Assembly: GCF_000069225.1 (NCBI RefSeq)
Contig: NC_010407.1
Span: 3,194,646-3,258,645 of the forward strand
Reading direction: 5' to 3'
Source: Clavibacter sepedonicus
GTDB taxonomy: Bacteria; Actinomycetota; Actinomycetes; Actinomycetales; Microbacteriaceae
Length of the DNA: 64,000 bases
The number at the start of each line of letters is the position of its first letter. The stretch's first letter is position 1. A model generated the notes under the pieces. The model saw only the letters and a program-made list of their open reading frames with translations. It searched no databases and was not told the origin of the DNA. The position numbers and the translations under genes are program-made. Of this stretch, positions 42,300 to 52,221 are shown in pieces.

Positions 42300-43925
42300 G
42301 TGTCGACCATCACCCCTCCCCGCGCGCCCGCCTCGGCCTCCGCCTCCCCCGTGCTGCGCGAGGCGTCCCGCCGTCGCACCTTCGCCGTCATCTCCCACCC
42401 CGACGCGGGCAAGTCCACGCTCACCGAGGCGCTGCTCCTGCACGCGCACGCCATCGGATCCGCGGGCGCGGTGCACGGCAAGCAGGGCCGCAAGTCCACG
42501 GTCTCCGACTGGATGGACATGGAGAAGGAGCGCGGCATCTCGGTGAGCTCCGCCGCGATCCAGTTCACCCACCGCGACACCGTCATGAACGTCGTCGACA
42601 CCCCCGGTCACGCCGACTTCTCCGAGGACACCTACCGCGTGCTCTCCGCGGTGGACGCCGCGATCATGCTCGTCGACGCCTCCCGCGGCCTCGAGACCCA
42701 GACCATGAAGCTCTTCGAGGTGTGCCGCCAGCGCCGCATCCCGATCATCACGGTCATCAACAAGTGGGACCGACCGGGTCGCGAGCCGCTCGACCTCATG
42801 GACGAGATCAAGGAGCGCACGGGCCTCCTCCCCACGCCGCTCACCTGGCCCGTCGGCGAGTCCGGCGCGTTCTTCGGCGTGGTCGACCGCTCCACCGGCG
42901 AGTGCGTGCACTTCACCCGCACGGCCGGCGGCGCGAGCATCGCCCCCGAGACCCGCATGTCGCCCGATGAGGCCCTCGCCGAGGCCGGATCCGCGTGGAC
43001 CAACGCCGTCGAGGAGAGCGAGCTCCTGCACGAGGAGGGCCAGGACCACGACGAGGAGTCGTTCCTCGCCCGCCGCACCACGCCGGTGCTCTTCGCGGCC
43101 GCCGTCCTCAACTTCGGCGTGACCCACATCCTCGACGCGCTCGACGCCATCGCCCCGGCGGCGCAGCCGCGGCCCGACGAGCAGGACCGCACGCGTCCCG
43201 TCGAGGAGGACTTCTCCGGCTTCGTCTTCAAGGTCCAGTCGGGCATGAACACCGCGCACCGCGACCGCCTCGCCTTCATGCGGATCTGCTCGGGCGTCTT
43301 CCACCGCGGCATGACGGTCACGCACGCCCAGACCGGCCGCCCCTTCGTCACGAAGTACGCGCAGCAGCTGTTCGGCCGCGAGCGCTCCACCGTCGACGAC
43401 GCGTACCCCGGTGACGTCGTCGGCCTCGTCAACGCGTCCAACATCCGCGTGGGCGACACGCTCTTCGACGGCGCGCCCGTCACCTTCCCGCGCCTGCCGC
43501 AGTTCGCGCCCGAGCTCTTCCGCGTGGTCCGGTCCAAGGACACGAGCACGCACAAGCAGTTCCGCAAGGGCATCGAGCAGCTGGACCACGAGGGCGTCAT
43601 CCAGGTGATGCGCTCCGACCTCCGCGGCGACCAGGCGCCCGTCCTCGGCGCCGTCGGCCCCATGCAGTTCGAGGTCGTCGTGGAGCGCATGACGAACGAG
43701 TTCCGCGCGCCGCTGCGCATGGAGCCGCTCGAGTACCAGGTCGCCCGCATCACCGACGCCGCCTCCGCGCCGGCCCTCGCGAAGACCATCGGCGTCGAGG
43801 TACTGGTCCGGTCCGACGGCACGCACATCGCCCTCATCACCACGCCGTGGCGTCTCAAGGCGATCCAGCGAGACAGCCCGGAGCTCACCCTCGTCGACGC
43901 CGCGACGGCCCTGCCGGACGCGTGA
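42300..43925 (+). CDS. prfC: Peptide chain release factor 3
   Basis: Translational GTPase of 541 aa that recycles RF1/RF2 after termination. G1 SHPDAGKST, switch/G2 region EKERGISVSSAAI, G3 DTPGHADF, G4 NKWD. The C-terminal domains carry FEVVVERMTNEFRAPLRMEPL. GTG start. A tandem-repeat region and the CHY zinc-finger gene follow within 70 bp. Confidence 0.97.
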   Translation: MSTITPPRAPASASASPVLREASRRRTFAVISHPDAGKSTLTEALLLHAHAIGSAGAVHGKQGRKSTVSDWMDMEKERGISVSSAAIQFTHRDTVMNVVDTPGHADFSEDTYRVLSAVDAAIMLVDASRGLETQTMKLFEVCRQRRIPIITVINKWDRPGREPLDLMDEIKERTGLLPTPLTWPVGESGAFFGVVDRSTGECVHFTRTAGGASIAPETRMSPDEALAEAGSAWTNAVEESELLHEEGQDHDEESFLARRTTPVLFAAAVLNFGVTHILDALDAIAPAAQPRPDEQDRTRPVEEDFSGFVFKVQSGMNTAHRDRLAFMRICSGVFHRGMTVTHAQTGRPFVTKYAQQLFGRERSTVDDAYPGDVVGLVNASNIRVGDTLFDGAPVTFPRLPQFAPELFRVVRSKDTSTHKQFRKGIEQLDHEGVIQVMRSDLRGDQAPVLGAVGPMQFEVVVERMTNEFRAPLRMEPLEYQVARITDAASAPALAKTIGVEVLVRSDGTHIALITTPWRLKAIQRDSPELTLVDAATALPDA

Positions 43926-43941
43926 TGACGGGAGCGGGGGC

Positions 43942-44069
43942 GTGACCCCTCGGCCGGTCACGGCTCCGCGGCTCGTGACGCACGGGATGCGGGCGTGACC
44001 CCCTCAGCCGGTCATGACTCCACGCCCGGTGATCGGCGGGATGCGGCCGTGACCTCCCTGGCGGGTCAC
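43942..44069 (+). repeat. Imperfect 53/54-bp tandem repeat with GTGACC-N8/9-GGTCAC palindromes
   Basis: Three copies, starting at 43942, 43995 and 44049, each begin with the palindrome GTGACC...GGTCA(C/T) (43942-43961, 43995-44015, 44049-44069). Copies 2 and 3 also share GGGATGCGG before the next unit. They span the end of the gap after prfC and the start of the next reading frame. Confidence 0.7.
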
Positions 44070-44471
44070 ACCGCTGCCGCCGACACCGCTCCCGTCAGCG
44101 ATCCGGCCATCGACGCAGTCCCTGCATCTGCCGCGGATGCCCCCGCGTGCGGCGAGACCATCGCCGTCCGAGGCCCGGCGATCGACGCCGAGACCCGCTG
44201 CATCCACTACGGCTCCCCGCTCGACGTGGTCGCCCTCCGCGCCCCGTGCTGCGACGCGTGGTACCCGTGCCACCTCTGCCACGCGGCCGTCGCGGATCAC
44301 CCGCTCGCGGTGATCCCCCGCACCGAGCACCACCTGCCGGCCGCCCTCTGCGGCGTGTGCCGAGCCACCATGAGCGTGCCCGAGTACCTCGCGGCGGACT
44401 CCTGCCCGAACTGCGGCGCCGAATTCAACCCCGGCTGCGCGGCCCACGCCCACCTCTACTTCGCGCCCTGA
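43995..44471 (+). CDS. CHY zinc finger protein
   Basis: Small cytoplasmic zinc-finger protein, up to 158 aa. The conserved part starts at about residue 60: TRCIHYGSPLDVVALRAPCCDAWYPCHLCHAAVADH, then HHLPAALCGVCRATMS and SCPNCGAEFNPGCAAHAHLYF, the Cys/His set of the CHY finger. The N-terminal 50 residues are low-complexity and lie in a tandem repeat. Both GTG 43995 and GTG 44049 (18 codons later, in the next repeat copy) are possible starts. Role unknown; in eukaryotes CHY fingers occur in ubiquitin ligases, but no such domain is seen here. Confidence 0.82.
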   Translation: MTPSAGHDSTPGDRRDAAVTSLAGHTAAADTAPVSDPAIDAVPASAADAPACGETIAVRGPAIDAETRCIHYGSPLDVVALRAPCCDAWYPCHLCHAAVADHPLAVIPRTEHHLPAALCGVCRATMSVPEYLAADSCPNCGAEFNPGCAAHAHLYFAP

Positions 44472-44587
44472 CGGGATCCGGCCACGGCACGCCCGCAGCC
44501 TCAACCGCGGTCTGCCGCTCACCCCGGGCCGTCGACTCCCGGTCGGGCAGCCTCGCGGCCCGCCTCACTGAAACCGCCCGAGTGCCG

Positions 44588-45967
<1,380 letters not shown>

Positions 45968-46137
45968 GTGCGGCTCCCCTCGGTCGGCTGGGCGGATGCG
46001 CCCGCACGACCGTTCTAGCTCGGACCACCGACACCGCTCGGACGACGTCGGCCGGACCGCTGACGGGTCCCTCCGCGATCCGTTCGACGGGCGCTGCCCC
46101 ACGATATGGATCCGGTCACGCCAGGACCAAATGCCCC

Positions 46138-46190
46138 TGTGGACGAGACTGTGGACAAAGTGGGCGAAACGCCGGAGATCGTGTGGACTA
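46138..46190. promoter_or_regulatory. Cluster of DnaA-box-like TGTGGACNA motifs upstream of dnaB
   Basis: TGTGGACGA (46138-46146), TGTGGACAA (46150-46158, exact reverse complement of the actinobacterial DnaA box TTGTCCACA) and TGTGGACTA (46182-46190), all in the same orientation within 53 bp. They lie in the 456-bp gap upstream of dnaB, which otherwise holds the rplI terminator and no gene. Confidence 0.65.
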
Positions 46191-46375
46191 CCTGGGGACA
46201 GACCTGTGCACTACTGACTTTTTTCTGGCCAGAATGCCCATCTGACCAGGCCCGGAGTTCTCCCCCACCGGTGTGGGAAAACTAGTCTGCACCAGGGCTT
46301 GAGAGTTCGTCTGCTAGGGGCTCGCCTGTGGATGGGGCTGGGGATCCAGGGCCCTCTGACCGGCTGGTTAACCGC

Positions 46376-46410
46376 CGATGGCGGCGGGCTCCAGGAGCCC
46401 ACCGCCATCG
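46376..46410. terminator. Terminator downstream of rplI
   Basis: Long hairpin with arms CGATGGCGG...GGGCT and AGCCC...CCGCCATCG (46376-46410), one internal C/A mismatch and a tight loop, just 3' of the rplI stop. Confidence 0.7.
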
Positions 46411-46423
46411 ATCTCGTGCTGCG

Positions 46424-46876
46424 TTACTTCGCGGCGACGACCTGCAGGCTGATCGTGGCGACGATGTCGTCACGGAGCCGGATCGTGGCCTCGTGGTTGC
46501 CCGTGCCCTTGATGGGGTTGGGGATCTCGATCTTGCGCTTGTCGACCTGGCCGATGCCGGACTCCTCGACCGCCTTGGCGATGTCGGACGTCTTGACGGA
46601 GCCGAAGAGGCGTCCGCCCTGGCCGGCCTTGACGGTCAGCTTGACGATCTTGGCCTCGAGGCGGCTCTTGAGGTCCTGCGCCTCCTCGATGGTCGCGTGC
46701 TCGCGAGCGGCACGCGCTGCCTTGATCTGCTCGATCTGCTTCTCGCCGCCGCGGCTCCAGATGACCGCGAAGCCCTGGGGCACGAGGTAGTTGCGGGAGA
46801 ACCCGTTCTTGACCTCGACGACGTCTCCGGGGGAACCGAGGCCGGAGACCTCGGTCGTCAGGATTACTTTGGACAT
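46424..46876 (-). CDS. rplI: 50S ribosomal protein L9
   Basis: L9 of 150 aa: [35 protein letters not shown], the long connecting helix, and a C-terminal domain [39 protein letters not shown]. Last gene of rpsF-ssb-rpsR-rplI, followed by a terminator. Confidence 0.97.
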   Translation of the reverse strand: MSKVILTTEVSGLGSPGDVVEVKNGFSRNYLVPQGFAVIWSRGGEKQIEQIKAARAAREHATIEEAQDLKSRLEAKIVKLTVKAGQGGRLFGSVKTSDIAKAVEESGIGQVDKRKIEIPNPIKGTGNHEATIRLRDDIVATISLQVVAAK

Positions 46877-46887
46877 TCCATTACCCC

Positions 46888-47151
46888 TTAACGGCCGGAG
46901 CCGGCGTAGGGGAGAAGTGCCATCTCACGCGCGTTCTTGACTGCGCGCGCGATGAGGCGCTGCTCCTGCACCGAGACACCGGTGATGCGACGAGCGCGGA
47001 TCTTTCCCCGCTCGGAGATGAACTTGCGGAGGGTGGCGACATCCTTGTAGTCGATGACGCCGACGCGGATGGACTTCGCCGGGGCGGCGTTCTTGCCGAC
47101 CTTGGCTCCGCGGAGAAGCTTGCGGCGGTCGCCGCTGCTCTTTCCAGCCAT
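46888..47151 (-). CDS. rpsR: 30S ribosomal protein S18 (cysteine-free)
   Basis: S18 of 87 aa with the core [50 protein letters not shown]. The N-terminal CxxC zinc site of canonical S18 is absent and there is no cysteine. This is notable because it sits in the main rpsF-ssb-rpsR-rplI locus rather than in a zinc-starvation cluster. Confidence 0.96.
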   Translation of the reverse strand: MAGKSSGDRRKLLRGAKVGKNAAPAKSIRVGVIDYKDVATLRKFISERGKIRARRITGVSVQEQRLIARAVKNAREMALLPYAGSGR

Positions 47152-47187
47152 GATTCTTCCTGTCTTTCGTACGTAGTGCGACGAGCC

Positions 47188-47742
47188 CTAGAAGGGCGTC
47201 TCGTCGTTGAAGTTGCCGGGGTTGGACCAGCCGCCGTCGCCGCCGCCGGAGTTGCCGCCTGAGCTCGCGGGGGTGCCCCACGGCTCCTCGGCCACCTGCT
47301 GCTGCTGGGGCTGTCCGCCGCCGAACTGGCCACGGCCACCGCCGCCGGAGTTGCCTCCGCCGCCGTTGCCGCCGCCGCCGGCCGCGCGCGTGACCTGTGC
47401 GGTCGCGTAGCGGAGCGAGGGGCCGATCTCGTCGACCTCGAGCTCGATGGAGGTGCGCTTCTCGCCCTCCTTCGTCTCGTACGACCGCTGCTTGAGGCGG
47501 CCGGTCGCGACGACACGCGACCCCTTGGTGAGCGAGGACGCCACGTGCTCGGCGAACTCGCGCCACACGCTCGCACGGAGGAAGAGGGCGTTGCCGTCCT
47601 TCCAGTCGTTGCTCGCGCGATCGAAGGACCTCGGCGTGGAGGCGATGGTGAAGTTGGCTACCGCCAGCCCGTTCTGCGTGTACCGCAGCTCCGGATCACT
47701 GGTGAGGTTGCCCACGACCGTGATGATGGTTTCGTCGGCCAT
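47188..47742 (-). CDS. ssb: Single-stranded DNA-binding protein
   Basis: SSB of 184 aa. OB fold at residues 1-110 ([31 protein letters not shown], ...[32 protein letters not shown]), a Gly/Gln-rich linker, and the acidic C-terminal protein-interaction tip ending NDETPF. Starts 3 bp after rpsF; coupled ribosomal and replication operon typical of bacteria. Confidence 0.96.
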   Translation of the reverse strand: MADETIITVVGNLTSDPELRYTQNGLAVANFTIASTPRSFDRASNDWKDGNALFLRASVWREFAEHVASSLTKGSRVVATGRLKQRSYETKEGEKRTSIELEVDEIGPSLRYATAQVTRAAGGGGNGGGGNSGGGGRGQFGGGQPQQQQVAEEPWGTPASSGGNSGGGDGGWSNPGNFNDETPF

Positions 47743-47745
47743 CGA

Positions 47746-48210
47746 CTACTCCCCGGTCTTCTCGCTGGAAGCGGCCTGCGCCGCCGGCTTGCCGGGCGTC
47801 GCCGGAGCGGCATCCGTGGCGGGCGCCTGCGGCGCGGCGTCTGCGGCCTTGGACGTGGCGGCTGCCTTGCGGGCGGCCTTCTCGTCGGCGAGCTTGCGAG
47901 CGGAGGCGACCATGGCCATGGCCTCCTCGGCACGCAGCACCTTGGTGCGCATGACGGCCTCGGACAGACCCAGCTGGCGGTCGAGCTCCTGCGTGGCCTC
48001 GCTCGTGGCGGTGAGCTGGACGACGGCGTAGATGCCCTCGTTCTTCTTGTTGATCTCGTACGCCAGTCGACGACGGCCCCAGACGTCGACGTTGTCGACG
48101 GTGCCACCGCTGGTGCGGATGACGTTGAGGAACTTGTCGAGACTGGGAGCGACGGTGCGCTCATCGATCTCGGGATCCAGGATCACCATGAGTTCGTACT
48201 GATGCGTCAC
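47746..48210 (-). CDS. rpsF: 30S ribosomal protein S6 with Ala-rich extension
   Basis: S6 core at residues 1-105 ([64 protein letters not shown]), followed by a 50-residue Ala/Pro-rich tail ([38 protein letters not shown]) not found in most S6. GTG start with AAGGAGGTGG upstream; the open frame to 48573 is not coding. Confidence 0.95.
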   Translation of the reverse strand: MTHQYELMVILDPEIDERTVAPSLDKFLNVIRTSGGTVDNVDVWGRRRLAYEINKKNEGIYAVVQLTATSEATQELDRQLGLSEAVMRTKVLRAEEAMAMVASARKLADEKAARKAAATSKAADAAPQAPATDAAPATPGKPAAQAASSEKTGE

Positions 48211-48373
48211 TAACCCACCTCCTTCGGACTTGAACGGTCGCAGACGATCTGCGACAGGAGGGTATGTGCATCTGTCCGCGCGGGGCAGGGGAATCCCGTT
48301 GCCGGGCGGACAACCTCGTAAGACTACCGGATGGGGAGGAGCCGCACCAGGCCGGCGGTCGCGGCCATGCGGA

Positions 48374-49804
48374 TCAGCCCTGCTCGGCGGCCCACCAGGC
48401 GACGAGGCGTCGCTCGGCCTCGTCCTCGGGGAGCGGGCCCTCGTCGAGCCGCAGCTCGAGCAGGAAGCGGTAGGCGCGGCCGACGACCGGCCCCGGCGGC
48501 ACGTCGAGGATCCGCATGATCGCCTCGCCGTCGAGGTCCGGACGCACGGCGGCCATCTCCTCCTGCTCCGCAAGCTCGGCGATGCGGGCCTCGAGGTCGT
48601 CGTACGCGAAGCCGAGCCGGTCGGCCTTGCGGCGGTTCTGCGTGGTCACGTCGGCGCGCGTGAGCATGTGCAGGCGCTCGAGCTCGGGACCGGCGTCGCG
48701 CACGTACCGGCGGACGGCCGAGTCGGTCCACCCGCCCTCGGTGTAGCCGAAGAAGCGGAGGTGCAGCTCGATGAGGCGGGCCACCGACGCGATCGTGTCG
48801 TTGTCGAAGCGGAGGGCGCGGAGGCGGCGCTTCGCCATCTTGGATCCGACCACGTCGTGGTGGTGGAAGGTGACGACCCCGCCGGGCTCGAGGCGGCGCG
48901 TGGACGGCTTGCCGATGTCGTGCAGGAGCGCGGCGAGGCGGAGGACGAGGTCAGGCGCATCGCCCGGGTGGCGGGAGCGCTCGTGGTCGATGGCCTGGTC
49001 GAGCACCTGGAGCGAGTGCTGGTAGACGTCCTTGTGCCGGTGGTGCTCGTCGGCCTCCAGCTTCATTGCGGGGAGCTCGGGCAGCACGTGGTCGGCCAGG
49101 CCGCCCTCCACGAGGAGGTCGAGCCCGGCGCGCGGCTCGGGCGTGCGCAGCAGCTTCGAGAGCTCGTCGCTCACGCGCTCGACGGAGATGTCGAGGATCC
49201 GCGGGGCCATGTCGTGGATGGCCGCGAGCGCGGCGTCGTCGAGCCGGAAGCCGAGCTGCGAGGCGAAGCGGACGGCGCGCATCATGCGGAGCGGGTCGTC
49301 GCCGAACGAGACCTCGGGGGCCACGGGTGTGCGGAGCACCTGGGCGAGGAGATCGTCGATGCCGCCGGACGGGTCAACGAGCACCACCTGCGGCAGGCGC
49401 ACGGCGAGCGCGTTGACCGTGAAGTCCCGGCGCACGAGGTCCTCCTCGAGGGAGGAGCCGAACTCGACCTCGGGCTTCCGGGAGACGCCGTCGTACTGGT
49501 CGGTGCGGTAGGTCGTGATCTCGACCTGCTCCCCCTTCACGCGCGCGCCGATCGTGCCGAACGCGCGGCCGATGTCCCAGTGGGCGTCGGCGACGGGCTT
49601 GACGATCTCGAGGATGCGGTCGGGGCGCGCATCCGTCGTGAGGTCGAGGTCGGTCGCGGCGCGGCCGAGGAACGCGTCGCGCACCGGGCCGCCGACCAGG
49701 GCGAGCTCATGGCCCGCCTCGTGGAAGGCACGAGCGAGCACGGCGACCGGGGGCGATGCGGCCAGCTCGCGGAGACGCTCGAGGGCCTGTGCGACGCTGT
49801 GCAT
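48374..49804 (-). CDS. cca: CCA tRNA nucleotidyltransferase
   Basis: Adds CCA to tRNA 3' ends; 476 aa. Class II nucleotidyltransferase head with [27 protein letters not shown] (catalytic DxD), the [11 protein letters not shown] motif, and the HD domain ([11 protein letters not shown]...[14 protein letters not shown]) typical of the actinobacterial HD-containing CCA enzymes. The start at the ATG at 49802-49804 has TAGACT 8 nt upstream; the frame extends to 49849. Diverges from the DUF6049 gene. Confidence 0.93.
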   Translation of the reverse strand: MHSVAQALERLRELAASPPVAVLARAFHEAGHELALVGGPVRDAFLGRAATDLDLTTDARPDRILEIVKPVADAHWDIGRAFGTIGARVKGEQVEITTYRTDQYDGVSRKPEVEFGSSLEEDLVRRDFTVNALAVRLPQVVLVDPSGGIDDLLAQVLRTPVAPEVSFGDDPLRMMRAVRFASQLGFRLDDAALAAIHDMAPRILDISVERVSDELSKLLRTPEPRAGLDLLVEGGLADHVLPELPAMKLEADEHHRHKDVYQHSLQVLDQAIDHERSRHPGDAPDLVLRLAALLHDIGKPSTRRLEPGGVVTFHHHDVVGSKMAKRRLRALRFDNDTIASVARLIELHLRFFGYTEGGWTDSAVRRYVRDAGPELERLHMLTRADVTTQNRRKADRLGFAYDDLEARIAELAEQEEMAAVRPDLDGEAIMRILDVPPGPVVGRAYRFLLELRLDEGPLPEDEAERRLVAWWAAEQG

Positions 49805-49884
49805 GGTCGGACAGTCTACGGCGGGGCGGCGACGGGCATCGGCGTCCACGGCGAGCGCACACAGGCCGCGCGGGGCCAGCCATT

Positions 49885-49890
49885 TAGAAT
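49885..49890 (+). promoter_or_regulatory. Leaderless -10 element TAGAAT
   Basis: TAGAAT ends exactly 6 nt before the ATG at 49897. Confidence 0.6.
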
Positions 49891-49896
49891 CGCCAG

Positions 49897-52182
49897 ATGC
49901 ACGCCGCGCCTCGACACGACGTCGGCCGCACCCGCACGGACAGGGCCCTCCGGCTGATCCGGCGATCCGCCAGGCGCACGATCTCCACCCTCGTGTGCGT
50001 CACGGTCGCCGCCGGGACGCTCGCCGCCGGGACGGTCGCGGGTCCGTCGACCCTGGCGCACGCGGCTACCGAGGGCGTGACCCTGACCGTGGCTCCCGCG
50101 GCCGAGGGGATCCTGACCCCCGGCGAGGACCTCGCCGTCACCGTCTCCGTGGTCAACGCGACGGACGCCGCCGTGCCTGCGGGGCGCATCGACCTCGACC
50201 TCAACCGCACCGTCCTCGACACCCGCGCGAAGGTCGACGGCTGGCTCGACACCGCGTCCACCGACCAGAACACGCGCACCGGCCCGCGCGTCGGCCGCAC
50301 GGACACCCCGGAGGTGCCCGCGGGTGGCACGGTCGACGTGGCCATCTCGGTGCCGTCGGCAACCGTCGCGCTGCAGGGCAGCCGGGGCGGGTTCGGTCCG
50401 CGCGGGCTCACGGCGGAGCTCGAGGTCGGCGGCGCGGACGTCGCGACCGGGCGCGGAGCGGTCGTCTGGAGCCCGGGCGCGGATCCGGCGCCCACGCCCG
50501 TCGCGGCCGTCATGCCGCTCACCGTGCCGCCGAGCGCCTCGGACTTCGTCGACGCCGAGGCCCTCGCGACCTACACGGCACCGGGCGGCACGCTCACGCG
50601 CCAGCTCGACGCGGTGCACGGCCGGCCCGTCGCGGTGGGCATCGACCCGCGGATCATCGCGTCCATCCGGATCCTCGGCGCCGATGCCCCCGCATCCGCC
50701 GTCGAGTGGCTGCAGCGCCTCCGCGAGATGCCGAACGAGACCTTCGCGCTGGCCTGGGCGGACGCCGACGTCGCCGTGCAGGCGCAGGCCGGTGCCGCGA
50801 CCCTGCTCGCGCCCACGGACACCACCTACGCCGTGCGCGCGAACCGGTTCGCGGCGCCCGGCTCGACCCCCACGCCGACCCCGAGCGCGGCTCCCACGGC
50901 CACGGAGTCGCCGGCTGCGAGCGGCGCGGGCGACGGACCCACCGTCGCGGGAGCGGAGACCGCCGCTCCCGCCGAGACGCCCGCCCCCTCCTCCAGCCCC
51001 GAGCCCAGCCCCACGCCCACGGCGCCGGCGCTCGCCCCCGTGCCGAGCCTCGCCGACCTGACCGCCTGGGACTACACGATCTCCGGCGTCTCGTGGCCTG
51101 CCGCGGGTACCGTCACCTCGGGCGACCTCGGGGTGCTCGCCGCCAGCGGCACCACGACCGCGATCCTCGCGAGCGGTGACGTGCAGTCCACCGGCACCGC
51201 GTCGGTCGGCGCCACCGGCGAGATCGGCGACACCACCGTGCTCGTGACGGACTCCCGCGTCTCCGCTCTCGTCGACCAGGCGCTCTCCGCGGAGACGGAC
51301 GAGGCGTTCGGGATCACGCTGGCCCAGCTCTCCGCGACCCTCGCTGCCGACGCGCGCGCCGCGGACGGCCACGTCGTGGTCGCGGCCCTCGAGCGGGGCT
51401 GGGCGGCTTCCGGCGGTCGCCTGGGGCCGCTGCTCGACGCGATCCAGGGGCTCCCCTTCGCCGACGCCGCCCAGCTGGGCGCGGCGTTCGCCACCGCGCC
51501 CGTCCCCCTCCAGGTCGTCGACCACCCGGAGGATCCCACGCGCGTCCAGCGGGTCGCCGACGCGATGTCACTCGAGGCGCAGGTGGACGCGTTCGCCAAG
51601 TCGGTCGAACGGCCCGAGCTCATCACCGGCCAGCAGCGCATGCTCCTGCTCGCGACGCTCGCCAACCGCTGGCGCGATGACCCGGATGGGCTCGTGACCG
51701 TCCAGGATGGTTACACCGCCCAGGCGGACGCGCTGCTCGGCTCCGTCGCCATCACCACCCGCCAGAACACCGTCATCAGCGACACGACGAGTCTCCTCAT
51801 CAACGTCAGCAACGAGCTCGACCAGCCCGTCACGGTGCGGCTGTCGATCATCGCGGGCAGCGGCCGGATCCGCGTCGACGACTCCGCGCTCGTCACCGTC
51901 CCCGCACACGGCAGCGCGTCGGCGCGCCCGCCCATCACCGCCATCTCGAACGGCGACGTCGTGGTCACCGCCCGGCTCACCACCGAGGACGGCAGCGTCC
52001 AGATCGGCGAGAGCGCGCCCGTCGAGCTCTTCATCCGCGCCGGCTTCGAGGCCGTCGTCACGACGCTGTTCGTCGCCGCCGTCGCCCTCCTGTTCGGCTT
52101 CGGCCTGTTCCGCAGCATCCGCAAGCGCCGTCGCGCCCGCGCCCGGCAGCTCGCCGGCCTGCCCGAGGAGATCGATGACTGA
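49897..52182 (+). CDS. DUF6049 family secreted/membrane-anchored protein
   Basis: Large actinobacterial surface protein of 761 aa. A basic N-terminus and a hydrophobic segment (ISTLVCVTVAAGTLAAGTVAG) ending near AHAA give a signal peptide. A beta-rich extracytoplasmic region follows, with a Pro/Thr/Ser/Ala-rich linker at about residues 325-385 (TPTPTPSAAPTATESP...PSSSPEPSPTPTAP). One C-terminal membrane helix (TTLFVAAVALLFGFGLF) and a basic tail complete it. The location between cca and murJ is conserved in actinobacteria, suggesting a cell-envelope role linked to lipid II export. Leaderless start. Confidence 0.88.
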   Translation: MHAAPRHDVGRTRTDRALRLIRRSARRTISTLVCVTVAAGTLAAGTVAGPSTLAHAATEGVTLTVAPAAEGILTPGEDLAVTVSVVNATDAAVPAGRIDLDLNRTVLDTRAKVDGWLDTASTDQNTRTGPRVGRTDTPEVPAGGTVDVAISVPSATVALQGSRGGFGPRGLTAELEVGGADVATGRGAVVWSPGADPAPTPVAAVMPLTVPPSASDFVDAEALATYTAPGGTLTRQLDAVHGRPVAVGIDPRIIASIRILGADAPASAVEWLQRLREMPNETFALAWADADVAVQAQAGAATLLAPTDTTYAVRANRFAAPGSTPTPTPSAAPTATESPAASGAGDGPTVAGAETAAPAETPAPSSSPEPSPTPTAPALAPVPSLADLTAWDYTISGVSWPAAGTVTSGDLGVLAASGTTTAILASGDVQSTGTASVGATGEIGDTTVLVTDSRVSALVDQALSAETDEAFGITLAQLSATLAADARAADGHVVVAALERGWAASGGRLGPLLDAIQGLPFADAAQLGAAFATAPVPLQVVDHPEDPTRVQRVADAMSLEAQVDAFAKSVERPELITGQQRMLLLATLANRWRDDPDGLVTVQDGYTAQADALLGSVAITTRQNTVISDTTSLLINVSNELDQPVTVRLSIIAGSGRIRVDDSALVTVPAHGSASARPPITAISNGDVVVTARLTTEDGSVQIGESAPVELFIRAGFEAVVTTLFVAAVALLFGFGLFRSIRKRRRARARQLAGLPEEIDD

Positions 52183-52221
52183 CCCCGCGCCCGCGACGAG
52201 ATCCCGGGCCGGAGACGCCTC

